Counted from the first letter of the stretch, positions 34,450 to 44,259 are shown. The stretch is DNA of 64,000 nt from Lachnospiraceae bacterium (GCA_017453065.1 JAFTKW010000003.1:1-64000), one strand, 5' to 3'. Made by a program: numbers and translations. The notes: generated by a model from the letters alone, not told the origin.

Positions 34450-35997
34450 ATGAAAAAGATTTTAACTGCAAATCAGATGAAGGATTTGGATCGATATACG
34501 ATAGAGGAAATCGGTATCCCCTCTATGGTATTGATGGAAAGAGCAGCTTTGGCAGTTTTTGATGAGATTAAATCTTATATTGTGGATACAAATTTGAAAC
34601 CCTCAAAGACTAAGGTTTTAATTGTCTGTGGAGGCGGTAATAATGGTGCAGATGGAATGGCAGTAGCCCGCTTACTTTATAATTACGGGGCTTTAGTGCA
34701 AGTCATTCTTCTTGGAGATGAGGAGAAATATTCTGAGGAGTGCAAAAAGCAACTTTATATTTTGCAAAATATGGGGATGTCTGTTGGCGCGCAAATCAAG
34801 GATGCGGAATATGATATTATTGTAGATGCAATGTTTGGCATTGGATTGAAAAGGTCTTTGCAAGATCAATATTATGAGTGTGTGGAATCTATGAATCGTA
34901 TGCCTGGATTTAAGGTTGCAGTGGATATTCCATCTGGCTTAGACACAGACACTGGAATCGTAAAAGGCATAGCTTTTAAAGCGGACATGACAGTTACCTT
35001 TGAATTCCTCAAAAGAGGACTCTTTTTAGGAGATGGACCGTTGTATTCTGGAAAGGTAGTATGCCGTGAAATAGGGATTATGCATGTAGATTTGGATGCC
35101 ACCCATAAGTATCTCTATGCTTTTGATGAGCAAATACCACAACTGCTGCCATATCGCAATCCCAACGGAAACAAAGGAACCTTCGGTAAAGTATATATTT
35201 ACGCAGGAAGTAAAGATACCATGGGAGCGGCTCTTTTATGCGCGAAAAGTGCGTTTAGTGCCGGAGCTGGCATGGTGAAAGTGCTTTGCGCAAAAGAGTA
35301 TGATAAATTGTTTTTAGAGCGGATTCCTGAAGTTATGCTCAGCTGTTATGAACATGATGTGGATTCTGATGTTTTGGAGCAGCAAATTCAAAAAGACCTG
35401 CACTGGGCAGATTCTGTTGTTGTAGGTCCTGGAATCGGAATAGATAAGCTGGCATTAGATATTTTGCATTTGATTCTGAAATATGCTAAAGTACCTATGG
35501 TTTTTGATGCAGATGCATTAAATATACTTGCCACAAATGTGGGGTTAAAACAAGATTTGCTTGCAACCAGCAAAGAATTTGCCAGAGATTTGATTTTGAC
35601 GCCTCATGTAGGTGAGCTTGGTAGGCTTTTGAGTCTTTCTACGACAGAAATCAAAGAAAAAGCTTACGAGTGTGCAACTATGTTAAGTGCCTTGTACCAT
35701 TGCATTGCTGTCTGTAAAGATGCCAAAACCGTTGTTGCAAAGGAAGGCCAAATAGGATATTTGAATCTTTCGGGAAATCATGGTATGGCCACAGCGGGTA
35801 GTGGAGATGTACTTGCTGGAATAATTGGTGCCTATGCTGCTTTAGAAGGCGATTTATATAGAAATGTACTTAAAGCTGTTTATCTGCACGGTTGTGCAGG
35901 GGACTATGCTGCAGAGATGGTGGGTGAAAGAGCCTTGATGGCCTCACATATCATAGAAGGAGTGCAGCAGATACAGAAAGGAAATAAGAATGCTTGA
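34450..35997 (+). CDS. nnr: Bifunctional NAD(P)H-hydrate epimerase/dehydratase
   Basis: This repair enzyme restores damaged NADH and NADPH hydrates. The 515 residues contain the N-terminal epimerase domain (1-215; LTANQMKDLDRYTIEEIGIPS, VCGGGNNGADGMAVARLL, VDIPSGLDTDTG) fused to the C-terminal ribokinase-like dehydratase domain (about 220-510; NKGTFGKVYIYAGSKDTMGAALL, VVGPGIG, LTPHVGELGRLL, GNHGMATAGSGDVLAG). Both active-site sets are present. It overlaps alr by 8 bp. The nnr-alr pairing recurs in Clostridia, often together with acpS, which is not seen here. Confidence 0.95.
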   Translation: MKKILTANQMKDLDRYTIEEIGIPSMVLMERAALAVFDEIKSYIVDTNLKPSKTKVLIVCGGGNNGADGMAVARLLYNYGALVQVILLGDEEKYSEECKKQLYILQNMGMSVGAQIKDAEYDIIVDAMFGIGLKRSLQDQYYECVESMNRMPGFKVAVDIPSGLDTDTGIVKGIAFKADMTVTFEFLKRGLFLGDGPLYSGKVVCREIGIMHVDLDATHKYLYAFDEQIPQLLPYRNPNGNKGTFGKVYIYAGSKDTMGAALLCAKSAFSAGAGMVKVLCAKEYDKLFLERIPEVMLSCYEHDVDSDVLEQQIQKDLHWADSVVVGPGIGIDKLALDILHLILKYAKVPMVFDADALNILATNVGLKQDLLATSKEFARDLILTPHVGELGRLLSLSTTEIKEKAYECATMLSALYHCIAVCKDAKTVVAKEGQIGYLNLSGNHGMATAGSGDVLAGIIGAYAALEGDLYRNVLKAVYLHGCAGDYAAEMVGERALMASHIIEGVQQIQKGNKNA

Positions 35998-37120
35998 ACG
36001 TTACGGACGTGGATATATTGAAGTAGATTTGCAAAATATTATTGCAAATGTTGAGAATATGCAAACAGAGATCTGCCCGGATACCAAAATGATTGCGGTT
36101 ATTAAAACCGATGGATATGGTCATGGTAGTGTTTCAATTGCCAAAGCTTTGACTGGGCATGCAGGATTGTATGGATTTGCAGTTGCGACAGATGAGGAAG
36201 CTATGGAATTGGTTCGAGAGGGGATAAAGGAGCCAATTATTGTCCTCGGCTATACATTTCCTTATGCTTATGAAGAGATGGCGCTCAATGGTATTGAGCC
36301 AACGGTTTTTCGTCTTGACATGGCCAAAGAAATGGGGAAGGCTGCTTTAAGGGCTGGCAGAAATCTTCGAGTACACATCAAGATTGATACTGGAATGGGA
36401 AGAATTGGAGTATTCCCAGATGAAACAGGTCTTTCCTTTGTGAAAGAGGTAAATAAAATAGAAGGTCTTGAGATTGCTGGCATATTTACTCATTTTGCAA
36501 GCGCAGATGAAGCAGACAAATCTTTTGCTTATCAGCAATTAAAGGTGTTTCAGGAATTTGTCGCTAAGGTAAAGGATACAGGGATCACAGGGTTTATGTG
36601 CCACTGTTCCAACAGCGCAGCCATTGTATCAATGCCAGAAGCTAATATGGATGCGGTGAGAGCAGGAATTACTTTGTATGGATTAAGACCATCCTCCATT
36701 ATTGATTTGAAAGAACATCATTTAAAACCTGCATTGGCTTTTTATAGTTCTGTTGTCTTTATTAAAGAAGTTTCAGCAGGGTTTCCTATAAGCTATGGAA
36801 GTACCTTTGTGACTGACAAGAACATGCGTATTGCTACTATTCCAATCGGATATGGAGATGGCTATCCGCGAAGTCTTTCGGGCAAAGGATATGTACTTAT
36901 TCATGGACAGAGGGCGCCGATTCTTGGCCGCATCTGCATGGATCAGATGATGGTGGATGTAACAGAAATTAAAGAAGCAAAAGAAGGGGATAAAGTTACC
37001 TTGATTGGAAAGGATGGCGAAGAACAAATCACAGCAGATGCTCTCGGTGAACTGTCTGGAAGATTCAATTATGAATTGGTATGTGATTTGGGCAACCGTA
37101 TTCCTAGACATTACATCTAA
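35990..37120 (+). CDS. alr: Alanine racemase
   Basis: A PLP enzyme that makes D-alanine for peptidoglycan. The 376-residue product has the PLP-lysine motif AVIKTDGYGHG in the N-terminal barrel, IKIDTGMGRIG, CHCSNSAA, and in the C-terminal domain the catalytic tyrosine in GFPISYGSTF, plus GYGDGYPR and GRICMDQMMVDV. AGGAAAT lies before ATG 35990, inside nnr. A 72-nt gap separates it from mazF. Confidence 0.97.
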   Translation: MLERYGRGYIEVDLQNIIANVENMQTEICPDTKMIAVIKTDGYGHGSVSIAKALTGHAGLYGFAVATDEEAMELVREGIKEPIIVLGYTFPYAYEEMALNGIEPTVFRLDMAKEMGKAALRAGRNLRVHIKIDTGMGRIGVFPDETGLSFVKEVNKIEGLEIAGIFTHFASADEADKSFAYQQLKVFQEFVAKVKDTGITGFMCHCSNSAAIVSMPEANMDAVRAGITLYGLRPSSIIDLKEHHLKPALAFYSSVVFIKEVSAGFPISYGSTFVTDKNMRIATIPIGYGDGYPRSLSGKGYVLIHGQRAPILGRICMDQMMVDVTEIKEAKEGDKVTLIGKDGEEQITADALGELSGRFNYELVCDLGNRIPRHYI

Positions 37121-37192
37121 TCTTGCAATGAATACCTTCAGATAAACTGGAAATACTTAATACCAGATTTATGTAGAAGGGATGCTAGTTTT

Positions 37193-37534
37193 ATGAAACG
37201 AGGAGATGTATATTATGCAGATTTAAGGCCAGTGGTTGGATCAGAGCAGGGTGGAATCAGACCTGTACTGATTATTCAAAACGACATTGGCAATAAGCAT
37301 AGTCCAACCATAATTGTAGCAGCGATCACATCCAAAATGAATAAAGCAAAATTACCAACTCATATTGAATTACCATGTTCAGAATATGCAATGGATAAAG
37401 ATTCGGTGATTCTTTTGGAACAACTACGAACCATAGACAAAAAACGTATGAAAGACAAGGTTTGTCATTTGGACGACAAAATTATGGAAAAGGTAAATCA
37501 AGGTCTGAAAGTAAGCTTGGAACTGTGTACATAG
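37193..37534 (+). CDS. mazF: MazF/PemK-family endoribonuclease toxin (EndoA)
   Basis: A 113-residue protein that matches the EndoA/MazF toxins, which cut mRNA at short specific sites. Seen are the start [30 protein letters not shown], then [24 protein letters not shown] and [15 protein letters not shown], which hold the known active-site Arg and Thr/Ser. In Bacillus the ribbon-helix-helix antitoxin gene lies between alr and ndoA. Here the gap of 72 nt has no room for one, and no antitoxin frame was found on the other side. AAGGGA stands about 9-11 nt before the ATG. Confidence 0.93.
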   Translation: MKRGDVYYADLRPVVGSEQGGIRPVLIIQNDIGNKHSPTIIVAAITSKMNKAKLPTHIELPCSEYAMDKDSVILLEQLRTIDKKRMKDKVCHLDDKIMEKVNQGLKVSLELCT

Positions 37535-37548
37535 CTGAGCTGCTTTTC

Positions 37549-37577
37549 TTGACTAACCAATAGGTAAATGGTATATT
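37549..37577 (+). promoter_or_regulatory. Promoter of the CorC-like gene
   Basis: TTGACT (37549-37554), 17-nt spacer, TATATT (37572-37577), about 40 nt before ATG 37618. Confidence 0.75.
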
Positions 37578-37617
37578 TTAATTTGTTATTTTATGCAAAA
37601 GAAGAAGGAGAATAGAA

Positions 37618-38916
37618 ATGGAGATAGGCCCCACTGCCTATATAGTGTTTATTTGTTTTGTTTTAATAATTGATTTTCTGTTTTATGGATTTGGAGAAGC
37701 TTTAAGAGGTGTCAACCGAAAACTGATTGACAGCAAAGCAGAAGCTGGTGACAAGCGCTCGATTCGAATGAACAGGATTATGGATCGCCCGGTTATTTTT
37801 GTCAATACACTGCAGTTTGTGGTATTGCTTTTAAATTTCTTGGTGGGTTATTTCTTTACCTTGAGTTTGTGGCAGTTAGGATTGATTTTTTATGTAATGC
37901 TTTCCTTTGCTATATTGATGCCAAAGAAATTGGCGGCACGCAACCCTGACAAATGGGCATATACATTAGTGAATTTCATGTATATGTTGACCATTTTGTT
38001 TTGGCCGTTTACCTGGATTGTGGCAAATTCAGTCAAGGTAGTTTTGTGGTGCTTTGGCATACGCAAGGAAGTAGATTTGGATGATGTGACTGAGGAAGAA
38101 ATTCTTTCTATGGTCAACGAAGGTCAAGAGCAAGGTGTTTTGGAAGAAAGCGAAGCAATGATGATTAATAATATTTTTGAGTATGGCGACAAAGAAGCTC
38201 AGGATATTATGACTCATCGTAACAATATTGTTGGAATAGATGGTGAGATGCCAATTTCAGAAGTTCTTCAGTTTATGCTGGATGGACACAAAAGCAGATA
38301 CCCTGTTTTCGAGGAGAACATTGACCACATTATAGGTATTTTACATCTGAAAGATGCCTTGCAGGCTGTGCTTAGTAAAGAATTTGTAGATGGTCCAGTC
38401 AAAGACATGGTAGATTTGAATCGAGATGTTACATATATTCCTCTTACTCGAAATATCGATGAACTTTTCAAACAGATGCAATCACAAAAAGTTCAGATGG
38501 TTATTGTTGTAGATGAATATGGACAGACAGGTGGATTGATTGCCATGGAAGATATATTGGAAGAAATCGTAGGAAATATTCTGGATGAATACGATGAAGA
38601 TGTAGAATATATCGAAGAAAAAGGCGAGTATGAGTACATTATTGAGGGCGTCACACCGCTGGAAGAGTTAGAAGAGAAATTGAATATTTCTTTTGAAGAG
38701 GAAGAATTTGAAACCATCAACGGTTTTTTGATTTCCAGGTTGGAACGTATTCCAGAAGAAGGTGTGGAGTTTGACACGGATTATGCTGGCTATAATTTTA
38801 AGATTTTATCTGTGCAAAACAATATGGTTCAAAGCGTATTGGTAACCAGATTAGTTGAAAAATTGGATATGGAATCGGAGGATTCAAGCAATCTTGAAGA
38901 CGGTGAAATATCATAA
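37618..38916 (+). CDS. CNNM/CorC (HlyC-type) membrane protein with CBS pair
   Basis: A 432-residue protein of the CNNM-CorC family, involved in magnesium or other cation transport. The N-terminal domain (1-150) has three to four membrane segments. It is followed by DDVTEEEILSMVNEGQEQGVLEESEAMMINNIFEYGD, the hallmark linker, then two CBS domains (about 200-320; MTHRNNIVGID, SRYPVFEENIDHIIGILHLKD, VVDEYGQTGGLIAMEDILEEIVG) and the CorC_HlyC domain (about 345-420; TPLEELEEKLNIS, ETINGFLISRLERIPEEG). Most family members are not haemolysins. It has its own promoter. Confidence 0.93.
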   Translation: MEIGPTAYIVFICFVLIIDFLFYGFGEALRGVNRKLIDSKAEAGDKRSIRMNRIMDRPVIFVNTLQFVVLLLNFLVGYFFTLSLWQLGLIFYVMLSFAILMPKKLAARNPDKWAYTLVNFMYMLTILFWPFTWIVANSVKVVLWCFGIRKEVDLDDVTEEEILSMVNEGQEQGVLEESEAMMINNIFEYGDKEAQDIMTHRNNIVGIDGEMPISEVLQFMLDGHKSRYPVFEENIDHIIGILHLKDALQAVLSKEFVDGPVKDMVDLNRDVTYIPLTRNIDELFKQMQSQKVQMVIVVDEYGQTGGLIAMEDILEEIVGNILDEYDEDVEYIEEKGEYEYIIEGVTPLEELEEKLNISFEEEEFETINGFLISRLERIPEEGVEFDTDYAGYNFKILSVQNNMVQSVLVTRLVEKLDMESEDSSNLEDGEIS

Positions 38917-38947
38917 AATAAAGTATTTAAGATAAAGGAGATTTGAA

Positions 38948-39676
38948 ATGTCAGGACATTCAAAATTTGCAAACATCAAACACAAAAAAGAAAAGAATGA
39001 TGCAGCAAAAGGTAAGATTTTTACAATCATTGGAAGAGAAATTGCAGTAGCGGTAAAGGAAGGTGGACCTGATCCAGCAAACAACTTTAAATTGGCTGCT
39101 GTTATTGCGAAAGCGAAATCCAACAATATGCCTAACGATACGATTGAAAGAGGTATCAAAAAGGCTGCTGGTGACGTGGGAAATGTTAACTATGAATATA
39201 TTACATATGAAGGATATGGCCCTAATGGTATTGCGATTATTGTTGATACGCTTACAGACAACAAGAACCGTACTGCTGCAAATGTAAGAAGTGCATTTAC
39301 AAAAGGACAGGGAAATATTGGAACACCTGGTTGCGTATCCTTTATGTTTGATAAGCGTGGTCAGATTATTATCGACAAAGAAGAGTATGAAACAGATCCA
39401 GATGAGCTGATGATGCTTGCTTTGGACGCTGGAGCAGAAGATTTTGCAGAGGAAGAAGATAGCTATGAAATTCTCACAGACCCTGATTCCTTTGAAATGG
39501 TTAGAGAAGCACTGGAAAAAGCTGGTGTTCCTATGGTAAGTGCAGAAGTGACAATGATTCCACAGAATTATGTGACACTTACAGATGAAACTGCAATCAA
39601 GAATCTGCAGAAAACACTGGATTTGCTTGAGGATGATGACGACGTTCAGAACGTATATCACAACTGGGATGAATAA
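38948..39676 (+). CDS. yebC: YebC/PmpR-family regulator or translation factor
   Basis: The 242-residue protein begins with the family signature [25 protein letters not shown], followed by [59 protein letters not shown] and [10 protein letters not shown]. Members were described as DNA-binding regulators, and later work points to a role in translation of difficult peptide stretches. AAGGAG lies 8 nt before the ATG. It stands between the CorC-like gene and metY with short gaps. Confidence 0.96.
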   Translation: MSGHSKFANIKHKKEKNDAAKGKIFTIIGREIAVAVKEGGPDPANNFKLAAVIAKAKSNNMPNDTIERGIKKAAGDVGNVNYEYITYEGYGPNGIAIIVDTLTDNKNRTAANVRSAFTKGQGNIGTPGCVSFMFDKRGQIIIDKEEYETDPDELMMLALDAGAEDFAEEEDSYEILTDPDSFEMVREALEKAGVPMVSAEVTMIPQNYVTLTDETAIKNLQKTLDLLEDDDDVQNVYHNWDE

Positions 39677-39687
39677 GGAGAAAAACA

Positions 39688-40959
39688 GTGAAAAAAGAGA
39701 CAATCTGCATCCAATCTGGATGGAAACCAAAAAATGGAGAACCTAGAGTACTACCTATATATCAGTCTACTACATTCAAGTATGAAACCTCAGAACAAAT
39801 GGGCAGATTGTTTGATTTAGAGGAATCTGGATATTTTTACACACGCTTACAGAATCCTACCAATGATTGCGTAGCTCAGAAGATTTGTGAATTGGAAGGC
39901 GGTGTTGCCGCAATGCTCACATCTTCTGGACAGGCTGCGAATTATTACGCGATTTTCAATATTTGTGAAGCTGGTGATCATGTAATCATGTCTTCTACAG
40001 TATATGGTGGAACCTTCAACTTGCTTACTGTTACTATGGCTAAAATGGGCATCGAGTGCACAGTTGTAGATCCAGATATGACCTTGGAAGAGTTAAACAA
40101 AGCTTTCAAGGACAATACCAAATGCGTGTTAGCAGAAACGATTGCTAACCCAGCACTTGTTGTGCTTGATATTGAAAAATTTGCGACTGCTGCCCATAGT
40201 CACAATGTTCCTTTGATTGTGGACAATACATTTGCGACTCCAATCAATTGCAATCCTTTTGAATGGGGTGCAGATATCGTTACTCATTCTACAACCAAAT
40301 ATATGGATGGTCATGCTATGAGCGTTGGTGGTTGTATCGTGGATTCTGGAAACTTTGACTGGAGCTTGTATCCTGACAAATTCCCAGGCCTTTGCACACC
40401 AGATGAATCTTATCATGGTATCACCTATACAGAAAAATTTGGCAAAGCGGCATATATTACGAAGGCAACTGCACAGCTCATGAGAGATTTGGGCTCTATA
40501 CAGTCTCCTCAAAATGCTTTCCTACTCAATGTTGGTTTGGAAACCTTACCACTTCGTATGGAAAGACATTGTTACAATGCTATGGAAGTAGCTAAATATC
40601 TTGAAAAACATGAGAAAGTTGCTTGGGTAAATTATCCGGGATTGGAATCAAATAAGTATTACGACTTGGCACAGAAATACATGCCAAAGGGTACCTGCGG
40701 TGTTATTTCCTTTGGACTTAAGGGTGGTAGAGAAGCTGCTAGCGCAATGATGGACAACCTGTCCTTGGCTGCGATTGTAACTCATGTGGCAGATGCAAGA
40801 ACTTGTGTGCTTCACCCTGCAAGCCATACTCATAGACAGATGAGTAATGAGCAGTTGATTGAGGCTGGTGTACAACCAGATTTGATTCGTTTTTCCGTTG
40901 GAATTGAACACGTAGAAGATATTATCGCAGATTTAGAGCATGCGTTGTCTTTTGTCTAA
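39688..40959 (+). CDS. metY: O-acetylhomoserine sulfhydrylase / Cys-Met metabolism PLP enzyme
   Basis: A PLP enzyme of 423 residues that joins O-acetylhomoserine with sulfide (or methanethiol) to make homocysteine or methionine. Motifs are YQSTTFKYETSEQMG, YFYTRLQNPTNDCVAQKICELEGG, SSGQAANYYAIFN, DNTFATPINCNPFEWGADIV and the PLP lysine in HSTTKYMDGHAMSVGG. The late segment VTHVADARTCVLHPASHTHRQ fits MetY. The start is GTG 39688 with AAGGAG upstream. No SAM or T-box leader is seen; the gene is 11 nt from yebC. Confidence 0.94.
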   Translation: MKKETICIQSGWKPKNGEPRVLPIYQSTTFKYETSEQMGRLFDLEESGYFYTRLQNPTNDCVAQKICELEGGVAAMLTSSGQAANYYAIFNICEAGDHVIMSSTVYGGTFNLLTVTMAKMGIECTVVDPDMTLEELNKAFKDNTKCVLAETIANPALVVLDIEKFATAAHSHNVPLIVDNTFATPINCNPFEWGADIVTHSTTKYMDGHAMSVGGCIVDSGNFDWSLYPDKFPGLCTPDESYHGITYTEKFGKAAYITKATAQLMRDLGSIQSPQNAFLLNVGLETLPLRMERHCYNAMEVAKYLEKHEKVAWVNYPGLESNKYYDLAQKYMPKGTCGVISFGLKGGREAASAMMDNLSLAAIVTHVADARTCVLHPASHTHRQMSNEQLIEAGVQPDLIRFSVGIEHVEDIIADLEHALSFV

Positions 40960-40986
40960 AGGATAAGCTAGCTTGTGGAGGAAGTT

Positions 40987-41934
40987 ATGGATAGATTAGC
41001 TATTGTAGTGCCTTGTTACAATGAAGAAGAAGTGCTACATATTGCTGCAGATGCATTACGAGCAGTTTTAGATGATTTGATTGCCAAAAACAAAATTGCA
41101 CAGGATAGTTTTGTTCTGTTTGTAAATGATGGCAGTAAAGACAAGACTTGGGAATTGATTGAACAAGAACACCAGACACATCCTACTCAGATAAAAGGTG
41201 TGAAATTAGCTGGAAATGTTGGACATCAATTTGCTTTGACAGCAGGGCTTTTGACAGCCAAAGATATGGCAGATGTAACGGTATCTATTGATGCAGATTT
41301 ACAGGATGATGTGAATGTAATCGAACAGATGATAGACAAGTTCCATGAAGGAAAAGATATAGTCTATGGTGTTCGAAGTGAGAGAAAGACGGATACATTT
41401 TTTAAGCGTTTTACTGCCCAGTCATTTTACAAAGTAATGGCGATGATGGGTGTGAAGACTGTTTACAATCATGCGGATTTTCGCCTTATGTCTAAAAGAG
41501 CTTTGGAGCATTTCGCAAAATATGAGGAATCCAATCTTTTTCTTCGCGGCATGATGCCTTTGATTGGCTATGAAACGGATAGCGTATATTACGAGCGTAA
41601 GGAAAGAGTGGCTGGAGAGAGTAAATATCCTTTGAAGAAGATGCTTGCTCTGGCTTTCGATGGAATTACCTCATTCAGTATCAAACCGATTACTTTGATT
41701 ACCGGATTAGGTATTACCATCGTTATTTGCTGTGTTTTGGCTGCAATATATGCACTTGTATCATACTTTACTGGAAATGTAGTTCCTGGATGGACCTCAT
41801 TAATTCTTTCCATTTGGTTTATCGGTGGTGTTCAGCTTTTAGCAGTTGGCTTGGTGGGCCAGTATATTGGAAAGATTTACATGGAAGTAAAACATAGACC
41901 TAGATATAACATTGAAAAGGTTCTTGAAGACTAA
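40987..41934 (+). CDS. Family 2 glycosyltransferase (DPM/GtrB-like)
   Basis: A 315-residue membrane-bound glycosyltransferase. The GT-A domain has AIVVPCYNEEEVLH, FVNDGSKDKTWELIE, GNVGHQFALTAGLL and SIDADLQDDVNVIEQMI (the DxD-like site). Two C-terminal membrane segments follow (about 230-255 and 265-290). This layout matches enzymes that load a sugar onto a polyprenyl phosphate, such as GtrB. ATG 40987 is chosen since GGAGG lies 5 nt before it. The next gene codes for a large membrane protein, which could be a transferase that uses the lipid-linked sugar (inference). Confidence 0.92.
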   Translation: MDRLAIVVPCYNEEEVLHIAADALRAVLDDLIAKNKIAQDSFVLFVNDGSKDKTWELIEQEHQTHPTQIKGVKLAGNVGHQFALTAGLLTAKDMADVTVSIDADLQDDVNVIEQMIDKFHEGKDIVYGVRSERKTDTFFKRFTAQSFYKVMAMMGVKTVYNHADFRLMSKRALEHFAKYEESNLFLRGMMPLIGYETDSVYYERKERVAGESKYPLKKMLALAFDGITSFSIKPITLITGLGITIVICCVLAAIYALVSYFTGNVVPGWTSLILSIWFIGGVQLLAVGLVGQYIGKIYMEVKHRPRYNIEKVLED

Positions 41935-41945
41935 AGGAGTCATTT

Positions 41946-43427
41946 ATGACCTGGAGAAAAACTTGGTTTAGCTATTTTTTATGGGGATTAAGTAGCATAT
42001 TAATTGTTTTGGCGTACGTATACATGGCTGATGCGTGCCTAAAACAGTTTGCTTTGCCTATATTTTGGATTGCGCTCCCAGTAGTCATTGTCTTGTGCTG
42101 TTATCTGATCCTAAAATTGGGCAAAAAGAAGCTTGAAGCTATGAAATTTTCAAAGTCTTTTGAAATTACACTTGAAAGTTTGATTTTTGTCGGCCTTTTG
42201 GCGGGTGGATTACTTGCAAGATTGTATTCTATTACGGATTTGAGCGATACAAGTCTTTTTAATTTAGCCAGTATTTCTGAAAACTCTGCAGAGTTTGAAA
42301 CCTCACATGGCGCCTTTGGCGTATATGTTTATTTGTTGAGAAATCTATTTTATTATGTGGGGAATTCGTGGCCTTCGGCAGTTGTTTTACAGATTGTGAT
42401 GCAGCTGATTGGTTTGGGGTTGCTTTATTTTGTGATTCGTAAAACGACAGGGATTGTCGCCGCGCTAATCAGTTTTTCGTTTGCTATGTTTTCGCCACAA
42501 ATGATTTCTGCAGGCGTAGGATTAAATCCTTGTGTGTTTTATTTTCTATTATGTGTGTTAGCTCTTTATTTTTTGACAGAAAGCCAACTGGTTATCTTTG
42601 AAAATCAGAAGGTTAAGTTTTACCAATTCTTTGTTTCCTTTATGATTGGCTTGCTCTGTGGTGTAATTATTTACTTGGACATTATTGGAGCATTTGTTCT
42701 TTTGCTTGGATTGTCTTTCTTTTGGCTTGTAAGCAATAAGCAGCCATATATTCAGATAAAAAGCAGAGAAATGTATTTGATATTGTTTGCAGTTGGAACT
42801 CTTCTTGGATTTGTTCTTTTGCTGGGCATTGATGCTTTTGCTTCGGACTCTGGGTTTATAGACACTTTGCTCCACTGGGAAAGTATTTTTACTCCTGCTA
42901 TTGGCGAAAACTGGTATGCTGGAATTCCTTCGAATTACAATTTACAGATGTGGATTTATCTTGCTATCCTTTTTGGGGCATTATTGTTAGGCGTTTTGGG
43001 CTTTTGGGAGTGTAGATACACGAATCCGCAGTTTGGATGGGGTATCGTAGTTTTCTTGCTTCTTTTGATGCAATATAACAGTAGTGCGTCCATGGAAATG
43101 AACAGAAGTTATTTTTGTACACTGATGCTTATTGCGTTTGCTAGTGGTGGAATACAAACTTTCTTTACTAAAGTTAAAACGATGAGCTTGGAAGCAGAAG
43201 AGGTTCTTGTGGTGGAAGAAGAGATTAAAGTAGAAGAACTTAAAGTGGAAGAAGAGATTAAAGCGGTGGAAACTACAGAACCTAAGAAAGAAATTCAATT
43301 TATTCCAAATCCTCTACCACTTCCCAAGAAACATGTCAAAAAAACCATGGGATATGGTATGGATGTTGACAAAGAACAGATGTGCTTTGATATTGAAGTC
43401 TCAGAAGACGATGATTTTGATATTTAA
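41946..43427 (+). CDS. Large membrane protein, possible GT-C-type glycosyltransferase
   Basis: A 493-residue protein with about ten to eleven membrane segments up to residue 410. A cytoplasmic tail follows that is rich in Glu, Val and Lys, with near-repeats of EEIKVEELKVE (about 420-445), then a Pro-rich stretch and an acidic end (SEDDDFDI). The loop after membrane segment 3 (ITDLSDTSLFNLASISENSAEFETSHG) is where GT-C enzymes carry catalytic acids, but no firm motif can be assigned. It follows the GtrB-like gene by 11 nt with GGAG before the ATG, so the two likely modify an envelope polymer together. Family not recognised with confidence. Confidence 0.65.
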   Translation: MTWRKTWFSYFLWGLSSILIVLAYVYMADACLKQFALPIFWIALPVVIVLCCYLILKLGKKKLEAMKFSKSFEITLESLIFVGLLAGGLLARLYSITDLSDTSLFNLASISENSAEFETSHGAFGVYVYLLRNLFYYVGNSWPSAVVLQIVMQLIGLGLLYFVIRKTTGIVAALISFSFAMFSPQMISAGVGLNPCVFYFLLCVLALYFLTESQLVIFENQKVKFYQFFVSFMIGLLCGVIIYLDIIGAFVLLLGLSFFWLVSNKQPYIQIKSREMYLILFAVGTLLGFVLLLGIDAFASDSGFIDTLLHWESIFTPAIGENWYAGIPSNYNLQMWIYLAILFGALLLGVLGFWECRYTNPQFGWGIVVFLLLLMQYNSSASMEMNRSYFCTLMLIAFASGGIQTFFTKVKTMSLEAEEVLVVEEEIKVEELKVEEEIKAVETTEPKKEIQFIPNPLPLPKKHVKKTMGYGMDVDKEQMCFDIEVSEDDDFDI

Positions 43428-43467
43428 CATATCAAAATGGAATAAAAAAATTACAATTGTGAATCCT

Positions 43468-43498
43468 AAGAGAACAGTGAAAACTGTTCTCTTTTTTT
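43468..43498 (+). terminator. Terminator after the glycosyltransferase pair
   Basis: A perfect 11-bp stem (43468-43478 with 43483-43493), loop GAAA, then TTTTT. Confidence 0.93.
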
Positions 43499-43529
43499 GA
43501 TGTTATAGAGTTGAAATGGAGGCATGAAT

Positions 43530-44249
43530 ATGGGTAAAAATAAGCAAAATAATACTTCGGGTGGAGAAAAAGAAGCGGAGAGAGAAAAACGAATTGAAGA
43601 GACAGGGCAAGTATCCTTAAACAATAATGAAGATGGGGACAGAATACATCTATTAACTATTATTGGAGAAATTGAAGGACATGAAAATTTAAGTGGAACA
43701 TCTAAGACAACGAAATATGAACACATTTTACCTTCTTTAGCAGCAATTGAGGACAGCAAAGATATTAAAGGTGTGTTGGTATTGATTCATACGATGGGAG
43801 GAGATGTTGAGGCAGGGCTTGCAATTGCAGAAATGCTTGCTTCTTTATCGAAGCCTACGGTTTCTCTTGTCCTTGGAGGAAGCCATTCGATAGGTCTTCC
43901 GATTGCTGTAAGCACGGACTACTCCTTTATTGTGCCAACAGGCACTATGGTAATTCATCCAGTTAGAGTAAATGGCACTGTCATCGGGTCTCCTCAAACA
44001 TTTGATTATTTCAGACAGATTCAGGCGAGAATCACAGGATTTGTTTGTGATCATTGTAAAATTGATCATAACAGATTCGAGGAACTGCTTATGGAGACAG
44101 AAGTGTTGACTAAGGATGTGGGAAGTATTTTAGTTGGCAAAGAAGCAGTAAAAGAAGGTTTGATTGATGAAATTGGCGGAATTAATACGGCTTTAAATAA
44201 ACTGCATCATTTGATTAAAAGGGATGAAAATTTAAAAGCAAGAGAATAA
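43530..44249 (+). CDS. tepA: ClpP-class serine protease, TepA/YmfB-like
   Basis: A 239-residue ClpP-fold protease related to Bacillus TepA (YmfB). The charged N-terminus (1-35) is poorly conserved. The core has VLVLIHTMGGDVEAGLAIAEMLA, the serine motif LVLGGSHSIGLPIAVSTDYS (Ser120 likely catalytic), histidine in GTMVIHPVR (His143), and KEGLIDEIGG. ATG 43530 is preferred to ATG 43524 because GGAGG at 43518-43522 would otherwise be only one base away. It is followed by spoIIIE/ftsK, the same neighbour as in Bacillus (ymfB-spoIIIE), which supports the assignment. Confidence 0.92.
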   Translation: MGKNKQNNTSGGEKEAEREKRIEETGQVSLNNNEDGDRIHLLTIIGEIEGHENLSGTSKTTKYEHILPSLAAIEDSKDIKGVLVLIHTMGGDVEAGLAIAEMLASLSKPTVSLVLGGSHSIGLPIAVSTDYSFIVPTGTMVIHPVRVNGTVIGSPQTFDYFRQIQARITGFVCDHCKIDHNRFEELLMETEVLTKDVGSILVGKEAVKEGLIDEIGGINTALNKLHHLIKRDENLKARE

Positions 44250-44259
44250 TGTTAAATTA

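Noticed and set aside
38960..39730. 256-codon open frame on the minus strand over yebC
   Set aside because: It is a Cys/Ile/Phe-rich mirror frame of a clear yebC gene, with no family features or promoter.
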